Part shown: positions 37,441-47,609 of the stretch, piece by piece
Layout: every line of letters begins with the position of its first letter
Numbering within the stretch: position 1 is the stretch's first letter
Assembly: GCF_031846445.1 (NCBI RefSeq)
Contig: NZ_JAVRHR010000001.1
Span: 1,302,001-1,366,000 of the forward strand
DNA length: 64,000 nucleotides
Reading direction: 5' to 3'
DNA from: Croceitalea rosinachiae
GTDB taxonomy: Bacteria > Bacteroidota > Bacteroidia > Flavobacteriales > Flavobacteriaceae
Notes under the pieces: generated by a model
Database searches by the model: none
Told to the model about the DNA's origin: nothing
What the model saw: only the letters and a program-made list of their open reading frames with translations
Program-made: the position numbers and the translations under genes

Positions 37441-40314
37441 ATGAAATCAATCAACTTATTAAAACCTCTTTTTGTAACGCTGTTTTTAATCCTCGGCTTT
37501 ACAACGCTAAAAGCTCAAACTGGCAATATTCAAGGTACGATATCAGATGAAAATGGTATTTATGTGCCAGGTGCCAGTGTTTTTATTTCCTCAATTTCAA
37601 AAGGGGCAATAACAGATTTTGATGGTCGCTTCACTATTGTATCCGTTCCAGAAAGTACATATACTTTAGAAATCTCCTATCTAGGATATGCTACTATAGA
37701 ACAAGAAGTAACGGTCAGCTCAGGAGAAACATTTGTGGTTGATATTACGCTTAATCCTGAAAGTGTGGCATTGGAGGGAGTTGAGGTTTCAGCCTATGGA
37801 ATAAGCGGAACAGCAAAGGCATTGAATACCCAAAAAACTAATTTGAACATTACCAATGTGGTTTCCACAGATCAAATTGGTAAATTTCCTGATGCAAATA
37901 TTGGAGATGCTGTAAAGCGGATTCCTGGTATAACCATGCAAGTAGATCAAGGGGAGGCACGTAATATTATTGTACGCGGTCTTTCCCCACAACTAAATTC
38001 AGTTACTTTAAATGGCAGTAGAATTCCTTCTGCAGAAGGAGATAACAGAAATATTCAGATGGATTTAATTCCTTCTGACATGATTCAAACCATTGAAGTA
38101 AATAAAGCAGTAACACCAGACATGGATGCTGATGCTCTTGGCGGATCTGTTAATTTAGTTACCAGAACAGCACCCCAAGGTTTTAGGCTTTCGGCTACTG
38201 CTGGTTCTGGAATTAACTTTATTACGGACCGAAGAATCTTAAATGGATCTTTTTTAGTTGGTGACCGCACTAAAGATAGAAAATTCGGCTGGATGGTTTC
38301 TGCATCTGTTAATGACAATGACTTTGGTTCTGATAATGTAGAAGCGGAATGGACTGATGAATTTGAATTCAATACAGGAGCACAAGACGTTGATGGTGAA
38401 GACATAATTGATGAAGTTGATGTAGATCCTTACACTAACGTAACTGAACAACGCACCTATTTGGTACAGCGTATTCGTAGAAGTTTTGCCGCCAATTTTG
38501 ATTATAATTTTAACGCGGATAATACTATTTATTTGAAGACCATGTACAATTGGCGTGATGATCGTGAAAACCGTTTTGTGCTGGCTCAAGAAATATTGGA
38601 TGCTGAGGATATTGGTATAGATGATTTTACCATTACCAACGGGGTGCCGACGCGTTTTCCTGCTGAAATTGCTCGCGAGACCAAGGGTGGGCTTGATAGC
38701 GACCGAATTCAAAATAGACGTTTGGAAGATCAACGTATGCAGAATTACACTCTTGGTGGAAATCACTTGTTTGGCAGTTTAAAAATGAATTGGATGGCTG
38801 CTTATGCCAAAGCCTCCGAAGAACGGTTAGATGAGCGTTATGCGCAATATGTAGCAGAGTATTCCGTATTGAATAACAACACTGACCCAGAATTTCCAAT
38901 AATGACCGCAGAAAATGCCTCTGATGCTGATGATTTGGGCAGTTTTGAATTTGATGAAATCACCAATGAAACTCAGTATACTGAAGAAGAAGACATCAAT
39001 TTTTTCTTGAATTTTGAGTTGCCAACGGACTTTTTTGGCAATGGCGATGGTATCGTTAAGTTTGGGGCCAGAGGTCGTTTTAAGAAGAAATTCAGGGACA
39101 ACAACTTTTTTGAATTTGATTTGGAAGATCAATTTCCAACCTTGGCCGATGTTCCTGCTAAAAGTTATACTGACCCCGATTATTTAGCAGGTAGTCAATA
39201 CGAAGCGGGTCTATACCCCGATGAAGTTTGGCTAGGGGGTCTTGATTTGAATGACAATGCAGGTGATTCGGTACCTGATGAATTTTTAAGGGATAATTTT
39301 AACGTAGAAGAAAATGTTTGGGCTGCTTATGCCATGACCAACCAAAAGCTTTCCGATAAGCTGAGTCTCTTAGCTGGTCTTAGAATAGAAAACACAAACA
39401 TTACTGCAACAGGTAATCAAATTGAAGATGAAGAGAATGTAGTAGGCGAAATCACAGAAGAGAGCTCTTATACTAATATACTTCCAGGGGTTCACTTAAA
39501 ATACGACTTTTCAAGCAACACTATTTTACGTTTTGCTTGGACAAATACTTTGGCACGGCCAAATTATGTGGATTTAACTCCATTTTTAGATGTGGTGAAC
39601 GGTGATGATGAAATTTTTATTGGAAACCCTGAACTAGACCCAACAACATCAATGAACTTTGATTTGATGGCAGAACATTATTTTAAAAGCGTTGGGATAA
39701 TATCTGGAGGGTTGTTTTATAAAGACATAACTGATTTTGTATATACTTTTATTTCGGAAACCCCAGACAATTCTTTCGGTCCCGATACTGAAGGTTTTGA
39801 TTTGTTTCAACCTTTGAATGGAGATTCTGCAACAATTTTCGGAGCAGAATTTGCTTTTCAAAGACAATTGGATTTTCTGCCAGGCTTTGCAAAAAACTTT
39901 AGCATTTACTTGAACTATACATATTTGACATCAAGTGCCAACGGCATACGTAACGAAGATGGAGATGAGCGAACCGACCTAGATTTGCCAAATACGGCTC
40001 CAAATATGTTCAATGGTTCTTTAGGCTATGCAGACAAGAAATTTAGTGCAAGATTGTCTGCTAATTTCTCTGATTCTTATATTGATGAAATAGGTGGCAA
40101 TGACTTTGAAGATAGGTATTACGATACACAATTCTTCCTAGATTTTAATGCTAGCTATGCCATAAATAATAAATTAAGGTTGTATGCCGATTTAAATAAT
40201 ATAACCAATCAGCCTTTACGTTATTTTCAGGGAATCAGTGAAAGAACACAGCAAGTTGAATTTTATAGTTTACGTTTTACTTTTGGCTTGAAATACGATT
40301 TATTTAGAAAGTAG
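37441..40314 (+). CDS. TonB-dependent receptor linked to phytase
   Basis: From ATG 37441 the receptor has 957 residues: signal peptide (FTTLKAQ), CarboxypepD_reg domain (GNIQGTISDENGIYVPGAS), plug (IGKFPDANIGDAVKRIPGITMQ, RGLSPQLNSVTLNGSRIPS) and barrel ending YDLFRK. It is of the FpvA/IroN-like TBDR type named TonB-dependent receptor with DANIG plug motif. The upstream frame to 37291 adds 50 non-family residues and covers the promoter, so it is rejected. It is followed 61 nt later by a phytase gene, so it may import phytate or its products, or their metal complexes; this is inferred from position. Confidence 0.92.
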   Translation: MKSINLLKPLFVTLFLILGFTTLKAQTGNIQGTISDENGIYVPGASVFISSISKGAITDFDGRFTIVSVPESTYTLEISYLGYATIEQEVTVSSGETFVVDITLNPESVALEGVEVSAYGISGTAKALNTQKTNLNITNVVSTDQIGKFPDANIGDAVKRIPGITMQVDQGEARNIIVRGLSPQLNSVTLNGSRIPSAEGDNRNIQMDLIPSDMIQTIEVNKAVTPDMDADALGGSVNLVTRTAPQGFRLSATAGSGINFITDRRILNGSFLVGDRTKDRKFGWMVSASVNDNDFGSDNVEAEWTDEFEFNTGAQDVDGEDIIDEVDVDPYTNVTEQRTYLVQRIRRSFAANFDYNFNADNTIYLKTMYNWRDDRENRFVLAQEILDAEDIGIDDFTITNGVPTRFPAEIARETKGGLDSDRIQNRRLEDQRMQNYTLGGNHLFGSLKMNWMAAYAKASEERLDERYAQYVAEYSVLNNNTDPEFPIMTAENASDADDLGSFEFDEITNETQYTEEEDINFFLNFELPTDFFGNGDGIVKFGARGRFKKKFRDNNFFEFDLEDQFPTLADVPAKSYTDPDYLAGSQYEAGLYPDEVWLGGLDLNDNAGDSVPDEFLRDNFNVEENVWAAYAMTNQKLSDKLSLLAGLRIENTNITATGNQIEDEENVVGEITEESSYTNILPGVHLKYDFSSNTILRFAWTNTLARPNYVDLTPFLDVVNGDDEIFIGNPELDPTTSMNFDLMAEHYFKSVGIISGGLFYKDITDFVYTFISETPDNSFGPDTEGFDLFQPLNGDSATIFGAEFAFQRQLDFLPGFAKNFSIYLNYTYLTSSANGIRNEDGDERTDLDLPNTAPNMFNGSLGYADKKFSARLSANFSDSYIDEIGGNDFEDRYYDTQFFLDFNASYAINNKLRLYADLNNITNQPLRYFQGISERTQQVEFYSLRFTFGLKYDLFRK

Positions 40315-40335
40315 CCGATCACAATACTGTCTTTA

Positions 40336-40358
40336 AGGCCGCCTTTGGGCGGCTTTTG
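40336..40358 (+). terminator. Terminator-like hairpin between receptor and phytase
   Basis: A GC-rich 6-bp stem (40338-40343 with 40348-40353) is followed by TTTT and lies 24 nt after the receptor stop. It may lower, not abolish, read-through into the phytase gene. Confidence 0.65.
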
Positions 40359-40375
40359 TCTTAAAATTATAAAAG

Positions 40376-41404
40376 ATGACCAGAACAAAATATAGCTTAA
40401 TTTTAATTTTTATAGCTGCCTTAGCATCATGCACTTCAAAAAGTACACTGCCGCCAATTGCACCAGATGTCATTACTGAATTTACGTTAAACGATACCGA
40501 TGACCCTGCCATATGGGTTAACCCTGAAGATGCATCTAAAAGCATCATTTTTGGTACGGATAAAGAAACCAATGGAGCGATTTATGCTTTTGATTTAAAG
40601 GGGAAAATTATTGAAGAAAAAACCATTAGAAATATCCAACGACCCAATAATGTGGATATAGAATACGGATTTCGACTTACAGACTCTACAAGCACTGATA
40701 TTCTAGTTTTTACAGAAAGGGAAAAGCAGCAGATTAGAATGTTCTCGATACCAGAAATGAAACCATTGGATAAAGGAGGTTTTGCGGTTTTTGAAGATGC
40801 CAGGGCGTTTGGACATAACCTGCCTATGGGCATTGGCTTATATAAATCTCCTAAAGACTCGACCATTTATGCCATTGTTGGTAGGAAGACAGGGCCTCAA
40901 AATGGATATTTATATCAATATGCATTGCAATCAGATAGCTTAGGTATACAAACCAAGTTAGTACGAAAATTTGGCTCGTTTAGTGGACAAAAAGAAATTG
41001 AGGCTATTGCCGTAGATGACGAAGAAGGCTTTGTCTATTATTCTGATGAAGGAGTTTGTATCAAGAAGTATTATGCAGAACCAAGTAAAGGAGATATGGA
41101 AATCTCTTGTTTTGGTGGCGAACATTTCTTAGAAGATATTGAAGGTATTGCCATAGCCAATTACTCCAACGGAGAAGGCTATCTCATTGTTTCCAACCAA
41201 CAAAAAGGAGAGTTCAATATTTTTTCGAGAAGAGACAATACTTTTGTAAAAGCGGTAAACTTATCCACATCTGAAACTGACGGTTGTGAGGTAGTCACCA
41301 TTCCTTTAAACGATACTTTTTCAAACGGACTTTTTGTGGCAATGAACGATGAAAAGAACTTTTATTTTTATGATTTAAATAAACTGGGTCTAACGGATCA
41401 CTAA
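40376..41404 (+). CDS. Beta-propeller phytase (3-phytase)
   Basis: The 342-residue lipoprotein (lipobox LASC) matches the six-bladed beta-propeller phytases: DTDDPAIWVNPEDASKSIIFGTDKE, NNVDIEYGF, the DDEEGFVYYSDEGVCIKKY segment and the late EGIAIANYSNGEGYLIVSNQ and DGCEVV motifs with calcium-binding acids. It frees phosphate from phytate at neutral pH, probably at the cell surface. Its pairing with a TonB receptor and a membrane-spanning regulator suggests a phosphate-scavenging unit. Confidence 0.92.
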   Translation: MTRTKYSLILIFIAALASCTSKSTLPPIAPDVITEFTLNDTDDPAIWVNPEDASKSIIFGTDKETNGAIYAFDLKGKIIEEKTIRNIQRPNNVDIEYGFRLTDSTSTDILVFTEREKQQIRMFSIPEMKPLDKGGFAVFEDARAFGHNLPMGIGLYKSPKDSTIYAIVGRKTGPQNGYLYQYALQSDSLGIQTKLVRKFGSFSGQKEIEAIAVDDEEGFVYYSDEGVCIKKYYAEPSKGDMEISCFGGEHFLEDIEGIAIANYSNGEGYLIVSNQQKGEFNIFSRRDNTFVKAVNLSTSETDGCEVVTIPLNDTFSNGLFVAMNDEKNFYFYDLNKLGLTDH

Positions 41405-41450
41405 CCGACAACTCACAAAGCGTATCTAGTTTTCTCAACTGTTTTTAGAA

Positions 41451-42290
41451 TTAGAACGCTTCTGCAAAGAGTTTTTGCAAACTCGTCCAAGATTTTTTAT
41501 CGGCATCGGCATCATAAGCCAATGGCATTTCAAACTTCTCTCCATTGGCATCAGCTTCTTTGCTCGTAAAACTATGTTTTACACCAGGGTAGGCAATATA
41601 TTCATAACTAGCCCCAATAGAGTCCATGGCTGTTTTAAAAGAGATTACAGATTCTGGGTTTATGAAAGGGTCTTCCGCACCATTGCATACTAAAACCTTA
41701 GCCTTAAGCTTATCATTTGGCATTACAGGAAGTTGGACCCCACTGTGAAATGCCGCTACAGCATCTAAATCTGCTCCAGAATTGGCCATGGTCAATACGA
41801 CGCTTCCCCCAAAACAATAGCCAATGGCTCCAATTTTTTCAATGTCTACAGAGGCATGGGACTTTAACAAATTCAAAGCCGCATCAAAACGAGCAGTAGC
41901 TTCCGGTAAATTGGTCATCACACTCATAGCGAATTTTCCTGCATCATCTGGATGATCGGCCTGTTTGCCATCACCGTACATATCCACTGCGATTGCGGTA
42001 TATCCGAGTTCAGCTAGCATATCAGCACGTTGCCGTACATAATCATTGTGCCCCCACCATTCATGAACAATCAGAATGCCAGGTCGCTTTCCTTCTGCGT
42101 TCGAGTCATAGGCGATATATCCCTTGAGGTTCGTGGAATCAGTGGCATATGTCACCTCTTCTCCTATGATCTTAACGGGAAGTTCTTTGGAAGTTTCATT
42201 GGCTTCGGATGTCTTTGCTGTTTTAGGCTTACAGGATGCGATGCTCACTAAGCCTGCAATAATCAATAATAGGGCTGTAATTTTTTTCAT
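41451..42290 (-). CDS. Dienelactone hydrolase family protein (lipoprotein)
   Basis: The 279-residue protein has a lipoprotein signal (SIASC) and an alpha/beta-hydrolase fold with the DLH triad: Cys in IGYCFGGSVV, Asp in CNGAEDPFIN and His in PGVKHSFTS. The segment VHEWWGHNDYVRQRADMLAELGY is typical. DLH enzymes open lactone rings, but many members in Bacteroidota are general esterases of unknown substrate. Confidence 0.9.
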   Translation of the reverse strand: MKKITALLLIIAGLVSIASCKPKTAKTSEANETSKELPVKIIGEEVTYATDSTNLKGYIAYDSNAEGKRPGILIVHEWWGHNDYVRQRADMLAELGYTAIAVDMYGDGKQADHPDDAGKFAMSVMTNLPEATARFDAALNLLKSHASVDIEKIGAIGYCFGGSVVLTMANSGADLDAVAAFHSGVQLPVMPNDKLKAKVLVCNGAEDPFINPESVISFKTAMDSIGASYEYIAYPGVKHSFTSKEADANGEKFEMPLAYDADADKKSWTSLQKLFAEAF

Positions 42291-42439
42291 TTTTGCTACG
42301 CTTTGGTATTTCTAAAGATAATCAATCTTACCTAGTACAAAGGGTTTTACCTCTTCTTTAATCTTTTCTTGAATAGATTAAGTTCAATGACTATTAGCAT
42401 AGCTCATATGAGATTACTGCGATTCCGTTAATTGAATCA

Positions 42440-42979
42440 TTACTCTCCCAAAATATCCTTTATAATCTTTAAATGGTGTTTGGTGTGAATGGCAAGAAAC
42501 CGTCTTGTTTGATCTCTATCTAGCTTGTTAAAAACCGGATGGTCAAAATAGGCATTCTTATCAAAGGAGTTTAATTGGGTGATGTTCTGTTTTGCTTCTT
42601 GAAGCTGTATATAAATACTGTCGGTCACAATCACTTGGGGTGGTCTTACATTTTGCGGTGATTGTGCTGCTCCTCTAGGTATCATTCCCGAGGTATGCAC
42701 TACAACTTGTTGGATACTGAAACCATAGACATACTCTTCAGGATTTGATTTTTCAACCGCTTCGCTGATTCTGTTTATAGTTTTGAGCATATGGTCTAAA
42801 TGCCACGCTACATCAGCTTGTGAAACTGCCGTATTCTTTGAATCTCTTTTCGAGATATAGTTTTCAATTTCAGCGAGTTCATCATCCAAAAAATCAGGAT
42901 TTGACTCTCGATTGTTGAACAAATACGCACCTATAAATACTAGAACGATAATCAGTAACCCTAATCCGACTTTTTTCAT
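42440..42979 (-). CDS. Membrane-anchored DinB-like (DUF1569) protein
   Basis: The 179-residue protein has one N-terminal helix (LGLLIIVLVFIGAYLF) and a DinB-type four-helix bundle with candidate metal ligands in WHLDHMLKTI, VHTSGM and the C-terminal HTKHHLKII. DinB-like proteins bind a divalent metal through three His; the activity here is unknown. A 160-nt spacer with no visible gene separates it from the next TonB receptor gene. Confidence 0.75.
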   Translation of the reverse strand: MKKVGLGLLIIVLVFIGAYLFNNRESNPDFLDDELAEIENYISKRDSKNTAVSQADVAWHLDHMLKTINRISEAVEKSNPEEYVYGFSIQQVVVHTSGMIPRGAAQSPQNVRPPQVIVTDSIYIQLQEAKQNITQLNSFDKNAYFDHPVFNKLDRDQTRRFLAIHTKHHLKIIKDILGE

Positions 42980-43140
42980 AATGTTATATGGTTTTCCAGC
43001 CCCACCAAATAAAAGTAGGCCTCAATTGCTTTTTTCTATTTATACTAAAGGTGGTGCTCCTTAATTTTTTATCTTTTTCTTGAAAATTTTTATCCTCTTT
43101 TTTCATGATTGCTGTCTTTTGATTGCTACTAGTTTGACGT

Positions 43141-45525
43141 TTAGAACTGAAATTTGTAACCAAAATCTGGGAAGAAACCTATTTGATCTACCTGATCCAC
43201 TTGATTGGTCAAACGGTTGTAACGTCTTACAAAAACATTTTCATTGGCGGTAACATTTTGGAAGTCAAAATAAAGTTGATGAGATCTTTTTTTGTTTTTG
43301 CTATTGATTTTGATTCCAAACTTGACATCCCATCTAAGGTAATCATCGTATTGTTGGCTAAACGCCTCATCTTCTCTTAGGATTTCAAAACCAGCTTCTT
43401 GTGAAGCTAATAGGTCAACGGGTGTAAAATAGCGCCCTCCCGAAGTAGTGACTCGTGTGTCGAAAAAGAGTACGTTGTTGCCGGTTTTCCCTATTTTAAA
43501 CTCTTTGCCAGCGAGCAAGTTGACCACATAGCCATTATTAAAAGGGCTATTACGTTCTATACCATCACTACCCTCATACTTGCTTTCGAAAAACGAGCCA
43601 GTCAATAGTCCGTAATAGCTATTGCTAAAGAATTTTTCTAGAGTGAACTCTATGCCTTGATTAAACCCAGCTCCATTATTTACCAAAGAAACCCGGTCAT
43701 TATCAAATATAAAATCTGCACCTTCGATTAATGTAGAATAGCTACTTGGTGTAGACTCTACAGCGGCATTTTCAATATCTTGGCGATATACTTCTACTTT
43801 GCCGCGCCATGCATTACCAAGTTTCACATCATAACCCAGAACATAATGGGTGCTCTCCACAAAGTCTAGCTCTCTATTGGTCTGTATCAATTCACCGTTC
43901 ACATTTTCATTTAAGAAAAGCAATGGCAAAGGAATGTTTTGATAGTGGAGGCCATAACCTAAGTTAATTGAATGGTTGGGCAAAATAATATAGTTGAGTG
44001 CAGCTCTCGGCCCAAGGGCAAACTGTTTGTTCAACGTACTGTATTGTGAATGTAGACCGGCATTTAAAGTCAAATCTTCTGTTATTCTAAACTGCCCTTG
44101 AATATAAGGCTGCAGAAGACTCAAATTTTCATCCGTATCTCTAAAAGTTACTAAATCCGGGTCTCCATCGCCATTAGTATCTGCTTGCTCATTTCTGTCT
44201 AGCAATAGACTTTCAATATTATAGTTTTCAATTAGAATACCAGTTCTATAACTGAATTTGCTACTAACTTTTGAATTGAACAAAGTAGATAAGGCAAATC
44301 GGACTTCTGTATTGTCAGCTTCTGTATATCTAATTACGCGTTCTTGTGGAGTGTCTTTTTGAATAAAGCGATCTGCCAAGAAATTATTGCCCGAGTAGGA
44401 CCCTGAAATGATAGTGCGCAAATATGAATTATCATTGAGGCTAAGATTGTATTTTAGTCCCATCACACCGAATTGAGATTCTACAAAGGTGTTTTCATCT
44501 GCAGCCGCGAATAAATCATCTTCGTTAATATCATCTCCTAAAAATTCAATGTCGGAGTTGCCTATAATTCCAAAAATGGATAGACTTCCATTGTTGACTT
44601 TTCCGAAATCTATATTAAAGGAAACGTCATTATAATTTGGGGTAGCGGCCGTACCACCGGCACCAACCCCCAATAAGCCGACTAAAGAATATCTTGCTGC
44701 TATCAAAAAAGAACCTTTATTCTCGCCTAAGGGCCCCTCTGCCATTGCTTCAACACCAGTAAAGATTCCGGTTTGTAAGGTATATTCGTAATCATCAACA
44801 TTCCCTTTTCTAAAACCAAGGTCAAAAACACCGCCAATAGCATTACCGTACTCAGCAGGGAAGGCTGAGGTTATGAAATCTGAATTTTTTAAAAGATTGG
44901 GATTTAAAGCTGAAACCGGACCACCAGTGGTGCCTAAAGTAGAATAATGATTGGGGCTTGGTATGGGCACTCCTTCTAAACGCCAAAGCAGACCGGTAGG
45001 GGAGTTTCCACGAATTACAATATCGTTTCTACTATCATCTGGTGATGAAACACCAGCAAAATTTGCCGCCAACCTGCCTACATCGCTTCGCCCTCCAGAA
45101 AAACGGGTGACTTCTTCAACACCGAACTGTCGAGCAGAAACCGTAGCCAATTTATTTAGTGCACGATCTTGGTTTGCATTGTTTGTAAGTACAACTTCAT
45201 CCAATTGATTAAAAGATTCCAATAAGGCTACTGTAATAAAAACATCTTTACCAGTAGTGACTTCAATATTGGGAATTGTAGTACTCTCATAACCAATATA
45301 ACTGATTTGAATGGCCTTTCTTCCAAGTGGTACATCTGTCATAGTGAACCTACCATCAAAATCGGTAATGACCCCGGTGGCAACTTCTATATTTAATAAT
45401 TCAATCGTAGCCCCTTCTAAAGGTTGTTCGGATTGTTTGTCCAGTACAATTCCCTTTATAATTCCTGTTTGGGCTGTTGTTGTCAATCCTATTAAAGCAA
45501 AAAACACAAAGACAATTCCTTTCAT
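43141..45525 (-). CDS. TonB-dependent receptor with carboxypeptidase-regulatory-like domain
   Basis: The 794-residue outer-membrane receptor has a signal peptide (LTTTAQ), a CarboxypepD_reg domain (IIKGIVLDKQSEQPLEGATIE), a plug (RSDVGRLAANFAGVSSPDDSRNDIVIRGN, PTGLLWRLEGVPIPSP) and a barrel ending FGYKFQF with the usual terminal Phe. It lacks a SusD partner. A LytS/LytTR pair is transcribed divergently 235 nt away and could control it. The ligand is unknown. Confidence 0.93.
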   Translation of the reverse strand: MKGIVFVFFALIGLTTTAQTGIIKGIVLDKQSEQPLEGATIELLNIEVATGVITDFDGRFTMTDVPLGRKAIQISYIGYESTTIPNIEVTTGKDVFITVALLESFNQLDEVVLTNNANQDRALNKLATVSARQFGVEEVTRFSGGRSDVGRLAANFAGVSSPDDSRNDIVIRGNSPTGLLWRLEGVPIPSPNHYSTLGTTGGPVSALNPNLLKNSDFITSAFPAEYGNAIGGVFDLGFRKGNVDDYEYTLQTGIFTGVEAMAEGPLGENKGSFLIAARYSLVGLLGVGAGGTAATPNYNDVSFNIDFGKVNNGSLSIFGIIGNSDIEFLGDDINEDDLFAAADENTFVESQFGVMGLKYNLSLNDNSYLRTIISGSYSGNNFLADRFIQKDTPQERVIRYTEADNTEVRFALSTLFNSKVSSKFSYRTGILIENYNIESLLLDRNEQADTNGDGDPDLVTFRDTDENLSLLQPYIQGQFRITEDLTLNAGLHSQYSTLNKQFALGPRAALNYIILPNHSINLGYGLHYQNIPLPLLFLNENVNGELIQTNRELDFVESTHYVLGYDVKLGNAWRGKVEVYRQDIENAAVESTPSSYSTLIEGADFIFDNDRVSLVNNGAGFNQGIEFTLEKFFSNSYYGLLTGSFFESKYEGSDGIERNSPFNNGYVVNLLAGKEFKIGKTGNNVLFFDTRVTTSGGRYFTPVDLLASQEAGFEILREDEAFSQQYDDYLRWDVKFGIKINSKNKKRSHQLYFDFQNVTANENVFVRRYNRLTNQVDQVDQIGFFPDFGYKFQF

Positions 45526-45724
45526 GATGATTTTTTTGATTTACTCAAAGATGGATTGTCTCTTTATATAATCAATGGCTATCCAATTTGTATTGCTGAT
45601 TTTCTCTTTAAAATGTCAAATTGAATTGTAAGTATGTATTTATGGGCAAATAGCCACGAAACACAATTTAATAACAAATGCAACGGTTCAGCATTAAATT
45701 TGACGACTTGATAGTTCTTCTCTT

Positions 45725-45752
45725 TTGAGCAAATTAGACTTATGTATCTTTA
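45725..45752 (+). promoter_or_regulatory. Promoter of the LytS/LytTR pair
   Basis: TTG at 45725-45727 and TATCTTTA at 45745-45752 are 17 nt apart (one mismatch to TAnnTTTG). The TTG is also the first possible start codon of the kinase frame, which argues that the true start is the ATG at 45761. Confidence 0.5.
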
Positions 45753-45760
45753 AAGTTGAA

Positions 45761-46849
45761 ATGAGCAATATTTTCACAAAAAGAAGGATTCGTAAGTTTT
45801 TTTTCCGATGGATGGTGGTCAATTTTGTATACTTTGCAGTGAAACTGACCATGGAGTATGACGGGAAGGAATATGAAGGTTTTTTTTCATCAACAAGTCT
45901 ATTTTATTATATAAGTGCATTTTTTCTGCTTATGTTAACTTGGGAAATAAATGATTATCTACTCAAACGACATAAGAAGTATTGTAGGCTTAATCTAAAG
46001 CGAAGTTTAAAGATTGTATGTATCAATATGTCCATTATGATACCCATGTGCGCTTTAGTGTACTATTTGGCACTGTTTCCATTTAAAGACGCATGGGGAA
46101 TTACTTGTCCTAATACTCCAATACAACAGTTTACCATAGATTTTTCAAGGGCAATTCTAATTGGTATGGCGGTCATATTTTCAAACATGTTTCATTATGC
46201 AATGAACCATCATGATGAATTGGAAAAACGCCTTGAAGATTTACAAAAAGATATGTTGGCATCTCAGTACGCCTCTTTAAAAAACCAGATAAGTCCGCAT
46301 TTCCTATTCAATAGCCTGAATACATTAACTTCTCTGATGTATGAGGATAGGGATTTAGCTTCTGATTTTGTTACCCGATTGGCAAGTAGCTATCGCTATA
46401 TCTTAGATAATAGAGAACATGATTTGGTAAACCTGCAAAAGGAATTGGGTTTTATGGATGCTTTTATTTTTATGATGGATGTGCGCCATAAACAAGCGGT
46501 TGTTATAGACTTGAACATTAAAGTTGATCCAGAACAGTATTTGATACCTACTTTGTCTTTACAGATGTTGGTTGAAAATGCGTTAAAACATAATATATAC
46601 AGTAAAGAGAAACCTTTAAAAATCGCAATATCTACAATTGGTGAAGATGCTTTAGCTATTAAAAATAACTTCCAAAAAAGGGAGTTAAAGCAAAACACAA
46701 CACAATTGGGTATTAAAAACATAAAAAAGAGATATGCCTTTTACACGAATAAACAGGTGCTGGTGCGTGAAGAAACTGATTTTTTTGAAGTTATTATTCC
46801 TTTGCTGGATAAAAGGGTGACGGAAATGAATTTAATAGCAGTTTCATAA
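45761..46849 (+). CDS. LytS-type sensor histidine kinase
   Basis: The 362-residue membrane kinase has four hydrophobic helices, a coiled linker (HDELEKRLEDLQKDMLASQY), the His_kinase (PF06580) H-box KNQISPHFLFNSLNTL and the ATPase N-box LQMLVENALKHNIYSKEKPL. The late G-box is short and divergent. It would phosphorylate the LytTR regulator encoded 1 nt downstream. Confidence 0.9.
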   Translation: MSNIFTKRRIRKFFFRWMVVNFVYFAVKLTMEYDGKEYEGFFSSTSLFYYISAFFLLMLTWEINDYLLKRHKKYCRLNLKRSLKIVCINMSIMIPMCALVYYLALFPFKDAWGITCPNTPIQQFTIDFSRAILIGMAVIFSNMFHYAMNHHDELEKRLEDLQKDMLASQYASLKNQISPHFLFNSLNTLTSLMYEDRDLASDFVTRLASSYRYILDNREHDLVNLQKELGFMDAFIFMMDVRHKQAVVIDLNIKVDPEQYLIPTLSLQMLVENALKHNIYSKEKPLKIAISTIGEDALAIKNNFQKRELKQNTTQLGIKNIKKRYAFYTNKQVLVREETDFFEVIIPLLDKRVTEMNLIAVS

Positions 46850-46850
46850 G

Positions 46851-47606
46851 ATGAGGGCGGTCATTATTGAAGATGAAGAATTTGCATCAATAAGACTATC
46901 AAAATTGGTCCAAGAATTAGCTCCAGATATTGAAATAGTAACAAGTCTTAATTCCGTTGAAAGTGGTTCACAATGGTTTTCTGATAATTTGATGCCCGAT
47001 TTAATTTTTTTAGACATTCAATTAAATGATGGTTACGGCTTTGATATTTTAGATGGTTTAGTAAATCATCCTCCTGTAATTTTTACGACCGCCTACAATG
47101 AATTTGCTATTCGTGGTTTTAAGTACAATGGGTTAGATTATCTTCTAAAACCCATTGTAAAGAATGATTTAAAAGTAGCATTAGAGAAATTTGAAAAGAA
47201 TGTCACGAATAATGGTCGTAGTACATCAGAAAACTTGGAGCATTTAAAACAACTGTTCCATAAAGAGTACAAACATCGCTTTATGGTGAAAGTGGGAAAT
47301 CAGTTTAGGTCATTTAATGTTGAGGATATTGCCTATTTTAAATCACATGACGGAATGATATGCTTACATACCCACGCAGGGCAATCTTTTCCCATTGAAT
47401 ATACTATAGACCAGCTAGAGAATATTTTAAACCCCATTCACTTTTTTCGAATCAATAGAAAGTTTATGGTCTCGGTACAAGCAGTGGTAGAAATACATAG
47501 CTATTTTAATAGTCGATTATTGCTAAAACTGCTACCTAAAGAAGAAGAGCAAGTAATTGTTTCAAGAGAACGGACAACAAATTTTAAGCGTTGGTTGGAT
47601 ATGTAG
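46851..47606 (+). CDS. LytTR-family response regulator
   Basis: The 251-residue regulator has a receiver domain with the phospho-acceptor Asp55 (LIFLDIQLNDGYG), acidic pocket IIEDEE and the late Lys in LLKPIVKND. A LytTR DNA-binding domain follows (FMVKVGNQFRSFNVEDIAYFKS, FFRINRKFMVSVQAV). It pairs with the kinase gene upstream. The neighbouring TonB receptor (43141-45525) and SDR gene are possible targets. Confidence 0.94.
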   Translation: MRAVIIEDEEFASIRLSKLVQELAPDIEIVTSLNSVESGSQWFSDNLMPDLIFLDIQLNDGYGFDILDGLVNHPPVIFTTAYNEFAIRGFKYNGLDYLLKPIVKNDLKVALEKFEKNVTNNGRSTSENLEHLKQLFHKEYKHRFMVKVGNQFRSFNVEDIAYFKSHDGMICLHTHAGQSFPIEYTIDQLENILNPIHFFRINRKFMVSVQAVVEIHSYFNSRLLLKLLPKEEEQVIVSRERTTNFKRWLDM

Positions 47607-47609
47607 TTA

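Noticed and set aside
38254..38766. 170-codon minus-strand frame inside a TonB receptor
   Set aside because: Shadow of the receptor's barrel region; no promoter or family features.
42980..43140. Possible gene or RNA in the spacer
   Set aside because: T-rich, no open frame, no convincing stem.
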